A stretch of DNA of 34,066 nt from Chloroflexota bacterium (GTDB taxonomy: Bacteria; Chloroflexota; Dehalococcoidia; SHYB01), in contig JACZVV010000019.1 in assembly GCA_022572465.1 (NCBI GenBank), positions 1-34,066 on the forward strand. The letters are read 5' to 3'. This document shows positions 8,780-17,068 of this stretch, piece after piece. The notes below the pieces were generated by a model that saw only the letters and a program-made list of their open reading frames with translations, was not told the origin of the DNA and ran no database searches. How positions within the stretch are numbered: position 1 is the first letter of the stretch; each line of letters begins with the position of its first letter. Both the position numbers and the translations under genes were made by a program.

Positions 8780-10078
8780 ATGGCAGGAAACCGCAGCTCA
8801 CGTTCTCAGTACGAGTGTTCCTTCTGTGGCAAGTTCCAGCAGCAGGTCAAGCGGCTGATCGCGGGCCCGGGCAAGGTCTACATCTGCGACGAATGCGTCC
8901 ACCTCTGTCAGGGGATCATCGACGAAGAGAGTGGCGCGCAACCCGCGGCCAAGACCGCCCCGATCACCAGTCTCACCCCGCAAAAGATCTATCGCCAGTT
9001 GAGCGAATACGTCATCGGCCAGGAGCGGGCCAAGAAAGTCCTGAGCGTCGCGGTCTACAACCACTACAAGCGCATTCGGCCGGCGATAATGAACAGCGAC
9101 GTGGAGGTCGAAAAGACCAACATCTTGCTGGTGGGCCCCACCGGGTCGGGCAAGACGCTGCTGGCCCAGACGCTGGCCAGAATCCTGGACGTGCCCTTCG
9201 CCATCGCCGATGCAACGTCGCTGACGGAAGCGGGCTATGTGGGGGAGGATGTGGAGAATATCCTCCTCCGTTTGATTCAAGCGGCGGACTGGGACATCCC
9301 CAAGGCCGAGATGGGCATCATCTACATCGACGAGATTGACAAGATCGCCCGAAAAGGCTCCAACCCCTCGATCACCCGGGACGTATCGGGCGAAGGCGTC
9401 CAACAAGCGCTGCTGAAGATCATCGAAGGCTGCGAAGCCAACGTGCCCTCCCAGGGCGGACGCAAGCATCCGTACCAGGAGTTCATCCAGATCAAGACGT
9501 CCAATATCCTGTTCATCTGCGGCGGCGCCTTCGAAGGCATGGAGCGCATCGTGGCCAAGCGGACCGGCCTCGATGCCGTCCCCATCGGCTTTCACGCCAA
9601 GAGCCGCACGGTCGACGGACCGAACAGGGCCGTATCGGCCTATAAGGTGCTGGAGCACCTGATCCCCGACGACCTGCTGGAGTTTGGGCTCATCCCCGAG
9701 TTCGTCGGCCGGCTGCCAGTAGCCTCGAGCCTGGAGCCTCTGGAGCAGGATACCCTCGTCCGCATCCTCACCGAGCCCAAGAACGCCATCGTCAAGCAAT
9801 ATCAGCGCTTGTTCAAGCTCGATAAGGTGGACCTGGAATTCACGGACGAGGCGCTGGAAACCGCGGCCGAAGAGGCGATGAAGCGCAAGACCGGCGCCCG
9901 CGGCCTGCGGACCGTCATCGAAGAGACGCTGCTCGACGTGATGTACCTGATCCCCTCGATGACCAACGTGCGCAAGTGCGTCATTACCGAGGAGGCCATT
10001 TTGCGCAAGCGACAGCCGCTGCTGCTGACCGGGTCCGACCAGCCCATCGCCTTTCCCTCGGAGTTGAAGACCGCCTGA
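8780..10078 (+). CDS. clpX: ATP-dependent Clp protease ATP-binding subunit ClpX
   Basis: A 432-residue AAA+ unfoldase that selects substrates and feeds them into ClpP. The N-terminal zinc-binding domain has Cys13, Cys16, Cys36 and Cys39 (CSFC...CDEC). Walker A is GPTGSGKT (119-126), the pore loop GYVG (152-155) and Walker B IIYIDEID (180-187). The arginine-finger and sensor regions are seen as IPEFVGRLP and GARGLR. The ATG is preceded by an AGGAA motif. The gene ends 12 bp from the convergent formyltransferase gene, with no obvious hairpin terminator between the stops. Confidence 0.97.
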   Translation: MAGNRSSRSQYECSFCGKFQQQVKRLIAGPGKVYICDECVHLCQGIIDEESGAQPAAKTAPITSLTPQKIYRQLSEYVIGQERAKKVLSVAVYNHYKRIRPAIMNSDVEVEKTNILLVGPTGSGKTLLAQTLARILDVPFAIADATSLTEAGYVGEDVENILLRLIQAADWDIPKAEMGIIYIDEIDKIARKGSNPSITRDVSGEGVQQALLKIIEGCEANVPSQGGRKHPYQEFIQIKTSNILFICGGAFEGMERIVAKRTGLDAVPIGFHAKSRTVDGPNRAVSAYKVLEHLIPDDLLEFGLIPEFVGRLPVASSLEPLEQDTLVRILTEPKNAIVKQYQRLFKLDKVDLEFTDEALETAAEEAMKRKTGARGLRTVIEETLLDVMYLIPSMTNVRKCVITEEAILRKRQPLLLTGSDQPIAFPSELKTA

Positions 10079-10090
10079 GGCCTCCGGCCG

Positions 10091-10897
10091 TCAGCTCGCA
10101 TCAGCCGAGCGCGGCAATCGTGCCTCGATGTCGTCGGTCAGGTCGACTCCCCGGACCGGCTCGGCCCGGGCATTCACCACCCGCCCATCTTCTATACGGA
10201 CGGCCCCCTGGGCGAAGGCTCGAAGGGTCTCGACCACCAACGGCCTCTCCCTCACCATGCCCCGCTCCCGGATCAGCTGAAACAGCTCAAGCTCTTCACC
10301 GGCCTCCTCCCGCAGGCTCTGGACCGGAATGCCCTCCACGGCCGACCACGCCCCGTCGATCCCGCCGCCGGTTAGGGGAAAGGTGCAGTAGGTCACCGTC
10401 GGTCCCTTGTCCAGCTCTTCGGTGACCGAGAAGATCGTGTTGCCGCTGGAGGGAGCGCGGGCCTCGATCAGGTCCCAAATGACCTGCTGCCACATGCCCA
10501 CGGGCCCGCCGGGCGCCGCGGGATGCAGGTTGACCGAAGTGTACCGGCGGCACATCTCCGGCCCGAAGATCATCAGGTAGCCAGCCAGGACGCAGAGGTC
10601 GGGCTCGAAGGACTCGAGGCGGCGCATCACCTCGCGGTCGTACTTGATTCGCCAGTCGGGGTCGTCGCCCAGCTCGGCGCGGAACCTCCGGAACGAGTAG
10701 GTCGCCAGCGGATGCCCCATGTCGCGCACCATGGCGAAAAAACCGTCGGTGGCCTCGAACTCGCCGGGATCACGATTGCTGAAAACGAAGGCGATTCGGG
10801 CGGGAAGATGGCCCGATTGGCATGCTTCGTGGATGGCCTGGACGAGCTGCCGGGAGCCCTGGCCGCGACCGGTGGCGAAGACGCCGATCTGGAACAC
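10091..10897 (-). CDS. PurN-like formyltransferase-fold protein
   Basis: A 268-residue protein with the formyltransferase fold of glycinamide ribonucleotide transformylase. The N-terminal nucleotide-binding stretch is QIGVFATGRGQGS. The catalytic Asn-His-Asp set can be traced as N123 and H125 in VNLHPAAPGG and D163 in VTEELDKGPTV. It is longer than PurN (~200 residues), with about 70 extra C-terminal residues, and has unusual wording in the catalytic loop (LHPAAPGGP in place of IHPSLLP). A role in purine synthesis is therefore not certain, and no other pur gene is nearby. It starts at GTG with GGAGG seven bases upstream, 18 bp after the PHP gene, so it is probably the last gene of that operon. 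Confidence 0.75.
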   Translation of the reverse strand: MFQIGVFATGRGQGSRQLVQAIHEACQSGHLPARIAFVFSNRDPGEFEATDGFFAMVRDMGHPLATYSFRRFRAELGDDPDWRIKYDREVMRRLESFEPDLCVLAGYLMIFGPEMCRRYTSVNLHPAAPGGPVGMWQQVIWDLIEARAPSSGNTIFSVTEELDKGPTVTYCTFPLTGGGIDGAWSAVEGIPVQSLREEAGEELELFQLIRERGMVRERPLVVETLRAFAQGAVRIEDGRVVNARAEPVRGVDLTDDIEARLPRSADAS

Positions 10898-10915
10898 GCC
10901 CGCCTCCCGCGCCTC

Positions 10916-11602
10916 CTACCGGTCCATGCCGTGCGGAAAGTACCGCTTGCGCCACTTGGTCACGGTGGTGACGGCGTGATAGAGGGGGCTGGAGCGGCGC
11001 CCGTCGATGGTGGCCTGGCGCAGCGATGCCTTGAACCCGGCGACGTCGCTAAACGCCGCCATGTCGATGAACACGTGGCCCAGCTCGCCGGTGCAGTGGG
11101 CGTCGCTGCCGGCGCCCTGCAAGAAATCGTGACGCTCGGCGAACTCTAACGCCCGCTGCGAGTCGCGTAGCAGCGTCGTGCGGGAGTTGAAGACCTCCAC
11201 GATATCGATGAACGGCAGGATCGTCTCCAGAACGTCGCTATCCAGCACCGACCGCCGCACCCGGTCGTAGGGATGAGGGATGGAGACGAGACCGCCCTGG
11301 TCTTTGATGCGCCGGCAGGTCTCCTCCGGCGAGAGGCCCGCGGGCACCTCCTCCTCCAGAAAGAAGCCGGTGATCTCCCCGCTGGGCGTCTTGACCTCCT
11401 CGGCGACGATGACCATAAGCTCGGGCGGCGCCAGCTCGCGAACGTCGAGGCCGCCGCGAATCGTGTTGTGGTCTGTAACGGCGATGCATGTGAGACCCAC
11501 CTTGACCGCCCGCCGCGCCAGGTCCCTCGGAGGCGTGCCGCAGTCCTTGGAGTGCCAGGTATGCATGTGAAAGTCGGCCTTGAGCCTGGGGGCCTCACTC
11601 AT
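10916..11602 (-). CDS. PHP-domain phosphoesterase
   Basis: A 228-residue PHP-family protein. The metal-binding motifs are visible: HMHTWHSKD (H12, H14), VTDHNT, the EEVKT acidic residue, the IPHP motif and the late GSDAH. Family members hydrolyse phosphoesters (e.g. histidinol phosphate or 3'-5' nucleotides) or occur as trans-acting nuclease domains. The substrate here is unknown. Two in-frame ATGs (11608 and 11602) are possible; 11602 is chosen because GGGAGG lies six bases before it. It overlaps the xseB stop by 8 bases, so it is translationally coupled to exonuclease VII, which hints at, but does not prove, a nucleic-acid or nucleotide role. Confidence 0.8.
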   Translation of the reverse strand: MSEAPRLKADFHMHTWHSKDCGTPPRDLARRAVKVGLTCIAVTDHNTIRGGLDVRELAPPELMVIVAEEVKTPSGEITGFFLEEEVPAGLSPEETCRRIKDQGGLVSIPHPYDRVRRSVLDSDVLETILPFIDIVEVFNSRTTLLRDSQRALEFAERHDFLQGAGSDAHCTGELGHVFIDMAAFSDVAGFKASLRQATIDGRRSSPLYHAVTTVTKWRKRYFPHGMDR

Positions 11603-11834
11603 CGACATCCTCCCGCTCCTCGACCTGGTTGAGGAAGGCGTTTTGCAGCTCGGTGACCTTGAGCTCGGCGGTGTCCAGACGCTGGCCGCACGTCTTGGCC
11701 AAACGCATGCCCTCCTCATACAGGCTCGTGGCCTGAGCCAGCGTCAAGCCACCGGCTTCGAGAGTCTGGACCGTCTGCTCCAGCTTCTCCAAGGCCTGTT
11801 CGAAGTCGACCTCTTGCTCAGTATCTTTTGCCAC
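11595..11834 (-). CDS. xseB: Exodeoxyribonuclease VII small subunit
   Basis: A 79-residue helical protein matching XseB (FEQALEKLEQTVQTLEAGGLTLAQATSLYEEG and a second helix with LAKTCGQRLD). Several copies bind each XseA and are needed for exonuclease VII, which degrades single-stranded DNA from both ends. The GTG at 11834 is chosen because AAGGGAG sits just upstream and the family length fits; an in-frame GTG at 11852 would add six residues without a ribosome site. It lies 96 bp downstream of xseA and overlaps the PHP gene. Confidence 0.9.
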   Translation of the reverse strand: MAKDTEQEVDFEQALEKLEQTVQTLEAGGLTLAQATSLYEEGMRLAKTCGQRLDTAELKVTELQNAFLNQVEEREDVDE

Positions 11835-11930
11835 GACTCCCTTATGGTACACGCTGGCGGTGAGAGAGGAAACGGTAAACGGCGACTACCTCTCGGGCGT
11901 TACCGTCACGCTACGAGTCCGCTGGCGCCG

Positions 11931-13187
11931 TCACAAGAGTCGGACCTGCTCCGGCGCGGTGGCGGTCTTGCGGGGCCGGCCTCGCTTCCCGTCGCGCGAC
12001 GGCGCTCCCGGTCTCGTCACGTCGGCGGTCAGCCGTCCGTCGCTGACCTGGATCGCCAGGCCCTCGCCGGGCGGGGCGTGGGCCACCCGCGAGACGATGC
12101 CGCCATCGGCGCGGCGCTCCACGACAGCATAGCCCCGCGCCAACGTCTTGCTCGGATTCAGCGTGGCGAGCTGGAGGGCCTTCCCGCGAAGCTGCTCGCG
12201 AACGATCATGACGGCGCCGCCAATGGCGGCCGTAGCGGCCCGCGTCAGCTCGTCGACTCGTTGACGGTGGGCGGCGACGTCGGGGGCGCGGAAATGAAGG
12301 CGGGTCACGGCGTAACGCACCTCTTCGCGATGCCGTCGCAGGCGCTCCGCCAGCGAGCCGTGAGCAGCCGCTTGCAGATCGAGGATGCGTCGCTGGAGCT
12401 CGACGCGGTCCGGCGTAACCAGCTCGGCCGCGGCCGACGGCGTGGGTGCGCGGACGTCGGCCACGTAGTCGGCGATGGTCTCGTCGGTCTCGTGGCCCAC
12501 CGCGCTGACGACGGGGACGCGGCTGGCGTAGATCGCCCGGGCCACGGCCTCGTCGTTGAAGGCCCACAGCTCCTCCAGGGACCCTCCGCCGCGGGCCACC
12601 ACCACGACGTCGATACCCGGCTCCTGGTTGACCGTCTTCAGCGCCGAGACGATCCCGCCGGGCGCCTGGTCCCCCTGGACCAACGTGTGGACCAGGACGA
12701 GCTCCACCAGTGGGTATCGCCGGCTCAGCACGGTCTGGATGTCGTGGAATACGGCGCCGGTGCGCGAGGTGACGACGGCGATTCGCTTGGGGTACGAGGG
12801 CAGCGGCCGCTTGCGCGACGAGTCGAAGAGACCCTCCTCCTCCAGCTTGGCCTTGAGCTGAAGGAATTTCATGTGGAGCTCGCCAACGCCTTCCGGCTGC
12901 ACCAGATCGGCGACGTACTGAAGCTCGCCGCGTACGGAGTAGATCGAGATGCGGCCGTGGGCGGTTACCTTGACGCCCTGCTCGAGGAACTCAGCGCCGG
13001 GCGCGGGGCGGAACATCACGCAGCGGAGCTGGCTCTCGCTGTCCTTGATGGTGAAGTAGCAGTGGCCCGACGGGGCCCGGGTGAGGTTGGAGATCTCACC
13101 CGTTATGTAAAGGTCGGACAGGAAGTCGTCCCGGTCGAGGACGCCTCGCACGTAGGTAACGACTTCGGAGACGGTGTGGACCGCCAT
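11931..13187 (-). CDS. xseA: Exodeoxyribonuclease VII large subunit
   Basis: A 418-residue catalytic subunit of exonuclease VII. An N-terminal OB fold (about 1-95; SDLYITGEISN, GHCYFTIKD) precedes the catalytic domain with the family motifs PKRIAVVTS, ARGGGSLEELWAFNDE and SAVGHETDETIADYVAD, then a long helical region and a C-terminal PSKTLARGYAVV strand. The last ~20 residues carry a basic GKRGRPRK stretch (400-407) that reads like an AT-hook core, an unusual tail for this family. The start is ATG at 13187. xseB and the PHP and PurN-like genes follow on the same strand. The 102 bp upstream shows no clear promoter. Confidence 0.95.
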   Translation of the reverse strand: MAVHTVSEVVTYVRGVLDRDDFLSDLYITGEISNLTRAPSGHCYFTIKDSESQLRCVMFRPAPGAEFLEQGVKVTAHGRISIYSVRGELQYVADLVQPEGVGELHMKFLQLKAKLEEEGLFDSSRKRPLPSYPKRIAVVTSRTGAVFHDIQTVLSRRYPLVELVLVHTLVQGDQAPGGIVSALKTVNQEPGIDVVVVARGGGSLEELWAFNDEAVARAIYASRVPVVSAVGHETDETIADYVADVRAPTPSAAAELVTPDRVELQRRILDLQAAAHGSLAERLRRHREEVRYAVTRLHFRAPDVAAHRQRVDELTRAATAAIGGAVMIVREQLRGKALQLATLNPSKTLARGYAVVERRADGGIVSRVAHAPPGEGLAIQVSDGRLTADVTRPGAPSRDGKRGRPRKTATAPEQVRLL

Positions 13188-13289
13188 CAGACCGGGGCGT
13201 GCCGCTGCATCGGATCAAAGCCTCGCAAGGTCAGTGAGGCCATGATAGCAGACGCGCTGCGCGGGAAGAAGGCATGCTCGAACGGGAAC

Positions 13290-14381
13290 TTAGACCGCCA
13301 AGGCGTCGGTCTTGGGCGCGCGGGTGAGGTTGCGGGAGGAGCCGTTCTCCAGCACCACGATGTCCTCGATGCGGACGCCGCCCCAGCCGGGGAGGTAGAC
13401 GCCCGGCTCGACGGTGAACACCATGCCGTCGCTCAGCTCGTTCTTGGCGTTGCGGGCGACCCGCGGGTTCTCGTGGATCACCAGGCCGACGCCGTGGCCG
13501 GTGCCATGGCCGAACTGCTCGCCGTAGCCCGCCTTCTCGATGACGTCCCGGGCCAGCCGGTCGGCGTCGTGGCCCGTCATGCCCGATTGCACCGCGGCGA
13601 TGGCCGTTTCCTGGGCCCCCAAAACCACGTCGTAGACGCGACGATAGGTGTCGTCGGGCTTGCCCAGGAAGGTCGTGCGGCTCAGGTCGCTGCAATAGCC
13701 CTGGAGGCGGGCGCCCATGTCGATAATGATAGGCTCGTCTTTTTCGACGGGCCGGTCGGTGGGCCGGTGATGGGGCATGGCGGCGTTGGGGCCCGCGGCT
13801 ACGATGATGTCGAAGGACGTGCTCTCGGCGCCCTGCTCTCGCATCGACTTCTCCAGGCGCCAGGCGATCTCCCGCTCGGTGACGCCCGGCTCCAGGCCCG
13901 CCGACACCTCCATGTACGCCTGGTCGGCGATCTCGACAGCCCGGGTGATGATCTGAAGCTCTTCCTCGTCTTTGACGATGCGCAGTCCTTCGACCAGCTC
14001 CAGCGTCGGGACCAGCCTGGGCCGCAGGGCCGGCCTCAGCTTCTTCAAACTCTCCTTGAGCGTGGTGTGAAAGGCGAACGTAGCATTGCCGGCTTCGAAG
14101 GCCAGGGTGGCCGGTTGGATTCGCTCGAGCACGGGCACGAGCCACGTCCGAAGGTCGCCCTGGGTCATCTTCACCAGCTCGAAGTCGGGCGACTGCCGGC
14201 CCACCTGCTCCCAGTAGCGGAAGTCGGTGGCCACGTAGGCGTGCTCTTGGGAGACGATCAGATATCCGGCAGACCCGGTGAAGCCGGAGAGGTAGCGCCG
14301 ATTTTCCGGCGCGGAGATGAAAACGGCGTCGTGGCCTTCGTCAGCCAATCGCTGGCGAAGGCGCTGGACTCGTTGGTTCAT
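13290..14381 (-). CDS. Xaa-Pro peptidase (M24B family aminopeptidase/dipeptidase)
   Basis: A 363-residue cytosolic metallopeptidase that removes residues before proline. An N-terminal creatinase-like domain (about 1-135; FISAPENRRYLSGFTGS) precedes the pita-bread catalytic domain. The five metal ligands are all present: D221 (IIIDMGA), D232 (CSDLSRT), H296 (GHGTGHGVG), E325 (TVEPGVYLPG) and E339 (VRIEDIV). The fold and length match PepQ-type enzymes of Gram-positive bacteria and Chloroflexi. The ATG follows AAGGAG with a nine-base spacer. No export signal is seen. Confidence 0.92.
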   Translation of the reverse strand: MNQRVQRLRQRLADEGHDAVFISAPENRRYLSGFTGSAGYLIVSQEHAYVATDFRYWEQVGRQSPDFELVKMTQGDLRTWLVPVLERIQPATLAFEAGNATFAFHTTLKESLKKLRPALRPRLVPTLELVEGLRIVKDEEELQIITRAVEIADQAYMEVSAGLEPGVTEREIAWRLEKSMREQGAESTSFDIIVAAGPNAAMPHHRPTDRPVEKDEPIIIDMGARLQGYCSDLSRTTFLGKPDDTYRRVYDVVLGAQETAIAAVQSGMTGHDADRLARDVIEKAGYGEQFGHGTGHGVGLVIHENPRVARNAKNELSDGMVFTVEPGVYLPGWGGVRIEDIVVLENGSSRNLTRAPKTDALAV

Positions 14382-14418
14382 GCAAGGGTCTCCTTAGGTC
14401 TTCAGGTGACCCTGCATT

Positions 14419-14859
14419 CTAGCCCTTCTCTCGCACCAGCGCCACCAGCATCTCCAGGGCTGCCACGTAGCCGCGCCAGCCGAATCCGCTGACCACGCCC
14501 CGAACGATGGGCGAGATGACCGACGTGCGACGCCATTGGTCCCGGCTGAAGACGTTGGAGAGATGCACCTCGGCGATGGGCACGTTGGAATCCAACAGAG
14601 CGTCGTGGATGGCGTAGCTGTAGTGGCCGAACGCGCCGGGATTGATGATGATCGCGTCCGCGCCGGAAGCGTTCGCTTGGATGAAGTCGATGATCGCGCC
14701 TTCGCCGTTGGCCTGAAAGCACTCGACCTGCGTGTCCAGTTCCTTGGCTCGCGCCTCGATCAGACCGTTGATGTCGGCCAGGGTCTGCGTGCCGTAGAGC
14801 TCGGGGTCGCGCCTGCCGAGCATGTTGAGGTTTGGGCCATGGATGACCAGCACTCGCAC
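14419..14859 (-). CDS. aroQ: 3-dehydroquinate dehydratase, type II
   Basis: A 146-residue type II dehydroquinase, the third step of the shikimate pathway (dehydroquinate to dehydroshikimate). All active-site residues known from the Mycobacterium enzyme can be matched with a -2 offset: N10, R17, Y22 ([10 protein letters not shown]), N73 and H79 (NPGAFGH), H99 (EVHLSN), R106 and R110. The NPGAFGHYS wording differs from the common NPAAYTHTS, though the key residues remain. The GTG at 14859 is preceded by AAGGAGGG at a suitable distance. It starts 4 bp after the recombinase gene, so it is co-transcribed with it. Confidence 0.95.
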   Translation of the reverse strand: MRVLVIHGPNLNMLGRRDPELYGTQTLADINGLIEARAKELDTQVECFQANGEGAIIDFIQANASGADAIIINPGAFGHYSYAIHDALLDSNVPIAEVHLSNVFSRDQWRRTSVISPIVRGVVSGFGWRGYVAALEMLVALVREKG

Positions 14860-14863
14860 CGGA

Positions 14864-15805
14864 TCAGCCCTCCTTGCGCCGCGCCAGGGGATGGGCGGCG
14901 TCGTAGACCTTGCGCGCCTGCGCCTGGGTGATGTGGGTGTAGATCTGCGTCGTCGACGGGCTGCTGTGGCCCAGGAGCTCTTGCACAACGCGCAAGTCGG
15001 CGCCGCCATCGAGCAGGTGCGTGGCGAAGCTGTGCCTCAGCGTGTGCGGGTGCACCCGCCGGGGGTCCAGGCCCGACCGCATCGCGTGGATCTTGACCAT
15101 GTTCTGGACCGAGCGTTGGGACAGCCTGCCGCCGTACCGGTTTAGGAACAAAGCATCGTTCCTCGGCGGGCCGCCGAGCAGCTCGGGCCTGGCGTCCCTC
15201 AGGTAGGCAATCAGCGCCTTTTGGGCGGGCACACCGATCAGGGCGATACGCTCCTTGGAGCCTTTCCCCCAGGCCCTCACCTGACGCAGGTCCAGCTCAA
15301 GGCTTGCGACGTCGAGGTCGACGACCTCGCTGACGCGCAGACCCGAAGCATAGACCAGCTCCAGGATCGCCCGGTCACGGATTCCGAACGCCGTCGAGAG
15401 GTCGGACGAGCCCAGGAGCCGCTCGGCCTCCGCCTCCGTGAGGAACGAAGGAAGCCGCTGCTCTTGCTTGGGGGCCAGGGCTCGCGCCTCGTAGGAGCGG
15501 CCGGACCAGAGGCCCCGACGAGGCGCTTGGCCCCGTCCGACCAGAAACCGCATGAACGAGCGGATGGCGCTCAGGCGCAGAGCGATGCCGCTCTTGGCCC
15601 GTTTGGCCTCGCTCAGGGTGACAACGTAGCGGCGCAGCATCGTCCGGTCGACTCCAGCCAGGTCGGTGACGCCTTGGCGCGCCAGAAACGTCAGGAAGGC
15701 GCCGACGTGGTGCACGTAGCCCTCTCGGGAGCGCGGCGCGAGGCCCCGCTCGGCGACCAGGTAGCGGCTGTACTCGGCTAGCTGTGGCGCGAAGATGTCT
15801 TGCAT
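14864..15805 (-). CDS. xerC: Tyrosine recombinase, XerC/XerD family
   Basis: A 313-residue site-specific recombinase of the chromosome-dimer-resolving Xer type. The N-terminal SAM-like core-binding domain spans about 1-105. The catalytic set is complete: R157 (ASGLRVSE), K184 (GKGSKER), H254 and R257 (HPHTLRHSF), H280 (LLGHSS) and the nucleophile Y289 (TQIYTH). The ATG at 15805 gives the normal family length and lies just below a good promoter. The frame stays open for another 107 codons upstream, but that part runs through repeats and is not family-like. XerC and XerD cannot be separated from sequence alone. It is the first gene of a pair with aroQ. Confidence 0.88.
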   Translation of the reverse strand: MQDIFAPQLAEYSRYLVAERGLAPRSREGYVHHVGAFLTFLARQGVTDLAGVDRTMLRRYVVTLSEAKRAKSGIALRLSAIRSFMRFLVGRGQAPRRGLWSGRSYEARALAPKQEQRLPSFLTEAEAERLLGSSDLSTAFGIRDRAILELVYASGLRVSEVVDLDVASLELDLRQVRAWGKGSKERIALIGVPAQKALIAYLRDARPELLGGPPRNDALFLNRYGGRLSQRSVQNMVKIHAMRSGLDPRRVHPHTLRHSFATHLLDGGADLRVVQELLGHSSPSTTQIYTHITQAQARKVYDAAHPLARRKEG

Positions 15806-15825
15806 GGCCGTTGGTTTCGAATTCA

Positions 15826-15855
15826 ATTCTAAACCATTTTTCAGACCAAGCTCAA
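15826..15855 (-). promoter_or_regulatory. Promoter of the xer-aroQ pair
   Basis: On the minus strand TTGAGC (15850-15855, four of six), an 18-base spacer and TAGAAT (15826-15831, five of six). The predicted start near 15819 gives a leader of about 14 nt with no clear Shine-Dalgarno sequence. Confidence 0.55.
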
Positions 15856-16029
15856 GTTTTTCGCCGACCCGCCAGGGTTTTTTCTTGTTCCATCCACGAG
15901 CCAGCGTAGTTCTGCCCACCCACCTGCCCTGATGTGCTTCTTCAGGAGCCACCTCCCGACTCTGGTCGAGGTCCAAGGACTTGCGACTCCTGTCGGAGAC
16001 TCTCAATAATTCGGAGCCCGTAACCCCGG

Positions 16030-16045
16030 TCCCGATGCATCGGGA
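16030..16045. repeat. 16-bp perfect palindrome
   Basis: tcccgatgcatcggga is its own reverse complement. On the minus strand a nearby gcatcgagggaa can pair with the ttcccgatgc half, giving an alternative hairpin. Confidence 0.7.
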
Positions 16046-16088
16046 AACCTTCCCTCGATGCTTCCTCAAGCAAACCAAGAACGAAAGG

Positions 16089-16110
16089 GCCCTGGCCAAC
16101 CGGCCAGGGC
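16089..16110. repeat. 9-bp GC-rich hairpin with 4-nt loop
   Basis: gccctggcc (16089-16097), loop aacc, ggccagggc (16102-16110); the stem is perfect. No T run follows on either strand, so a simple intrinsic terminator is unlikely. Confidence 0.7.
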
Positions 16111-16171
16111 GTCCCCTTGGGTGCAATCATGGTGGCCTTCACGGCCAGTCGCCCTTATACTTTACCTTAAC

Positions 16172-16211
16172 CCGGTGCATCTTACTTTAACGTGGTGCAT
16201 CTTATATTAAC
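16172..16211. repeat. Tandem 20-bp direct repeat
   Basis: Two units, ccggtgcatcttactttaac (16172-16191) and gtggtgcatcttatattaac (16192-16211), agree at 17 of 20 places. The preceding cttatactttaccttaac is a degenerate third unit. The stretch is AT-richer than its surroundings and lies 64 bp before the PAP2 gene. Confidence 0.75.
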
Positions 16212-16275
16212 GGGGGCGTCGTGGCCGCCATCATAACGAGGCGGCCGCCCAACGTCGCCCCGGAGCGATCCTCCC

Positions 16276-16980
16276 TTGGTCACCGCCGAGATTCGCACCG
16301 CAAGCCGTCGCAAGCGACGCCGGTTGCTGCTGGCGGCAGCGGTCCTGACTTTCGCCGGCCTATGCGTCGCGGCGGCCCTGGCGCCGTCCTGGGAAACCCG
16401 CACCCTGCCCGGCGATCCCGCAGCCAGCCAATGGTTCCAGAGTCTGGGCGGCGGTTGGCTCGAACCGTTCATGCGCAGCGCGTCGCGGCTCGGGGGCGCG
16501 CTGCCAATGACGTTGCTCCTGATCGCCGCCACGATGGTGCTCATCGCCAGGTCTCACCGGTTTCACGCCCTGGCGGTCCCCATCGCGGCTTCCGGCGCGT
16601 TGCTTATCCCGGTTCTGAAGGAGCTGGTCGACCGGCCACGCCCGACGCCCGACATGGTATTGGTACTATCCAACGTCAGCGGGCACAGCTTCCCCAGCGG
16701 GCACGCGTTCTTGGCCGTCGCGGCGTTCGGAGCGCTGTTCTACCTGGCGGGCCAGATATGCGGCCCGAATCGCTGGGCCGTCCTGGCGTTCCGGGGAGCG
16801 ATGGGATTCGCCATCCTCGCTATAGGCGCGTCGAGGATCTACCTGGGCGTCCATTGGACCAGCGACATCCTCGGCGGCTACCTGCTGGGCGGCCTGGCCC
16901 TGTTCGCCACGATTCAGCTGCTCGAGGCCCTGGCCCGCTTCCTCCCCACACGGCCATCCGGCTCTCCTGCCGTCTCCTGA
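16276..16980 (+). CDS. PAP2-family membrane phosphatase
   Basis: A 234-residue integral membrane protein. The three-part PAP2 active site is present: K-E-L-V-D-R-P-R-P (motif 1), SFPSGHAF (motif 2) and SRIYLGVHWTSD (motif 3, with catalytic His). A basic N-terminus (RRKRRR) is followed by about five to six hydrophobic helices. Relatives dephosphorylate lipid phosphates such as undecaprenyl pyrophosphate, phosphatidic acid or PGP; which one applies here is unknown. The start is a TTG at 16276, with GGAG 10 bases upstream; no better start was found. It is convergent with a second PAP2 gene 88 bp away. Confidence 0.85.
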   Translation: MVTAEIRTASRRKRRRLLLAAAVLTFAGLCVAAALAPSWETRTLPGDPAASQWFQSLGGGWLEPFMRSASRLGGALPMTLLLIAATMVLIARSHRFHALAVPIAASGALLIPVLKELVDRPRPTPDMVLVLSNVSGHSFPSGHAFLAVAAFGALFYLAGQICGPNRWAVLAFRGAMGFAILAIGASRIYLGVHWTSDILGGYLLGGLALFATIQLLEALARFLPTRPSGSPAVS

Positions 16981-17068
16981 CGCGCAAGTTCCGTGCCTCT
17001 GTGGTAGCGGCTTTAGAGCGGCCTGACCTACTGATCAAAGGCGGCCAAGGCGGCGCCGCGTCCCGAGG

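Larger units (their letters stand above)
15856..16275. other. Structured intergenic region without a recognised gene
   Basis: About 420 bp between divergent genes. It holds a 16-bp perfect palindrome, a strong GC hairpin and a 20-bp tandem repeat (listed separately). An open minus-strand frame (16142-15942) encodes a 66-residue product I do not recognise. A mobile repeat remnant or an untranslated RNA is possible; nothing proves either. Confidence 0.4.

Noticed and set aside
11580-14492. A 970-residue + strand open frame
   Set aside because: It is antisense to xseB, xseA and the Xaa-Pro peptidase, which carry full sets of catalytic motifs; long antisense frames are common at this GC content.
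14864-16126. A 420-residue version of the Xer recombinase with a 107-residue N-terminal extension
   Set aside because: The added part runs through palindromes and repeats, has no family similarity, and a good promoter lies between it and the normal start at 15805.
16151-16211. A CRISPR array
   Set aside because: The 20-bp units are directly adjacent with no spacers, and no cas gene is present in the window.
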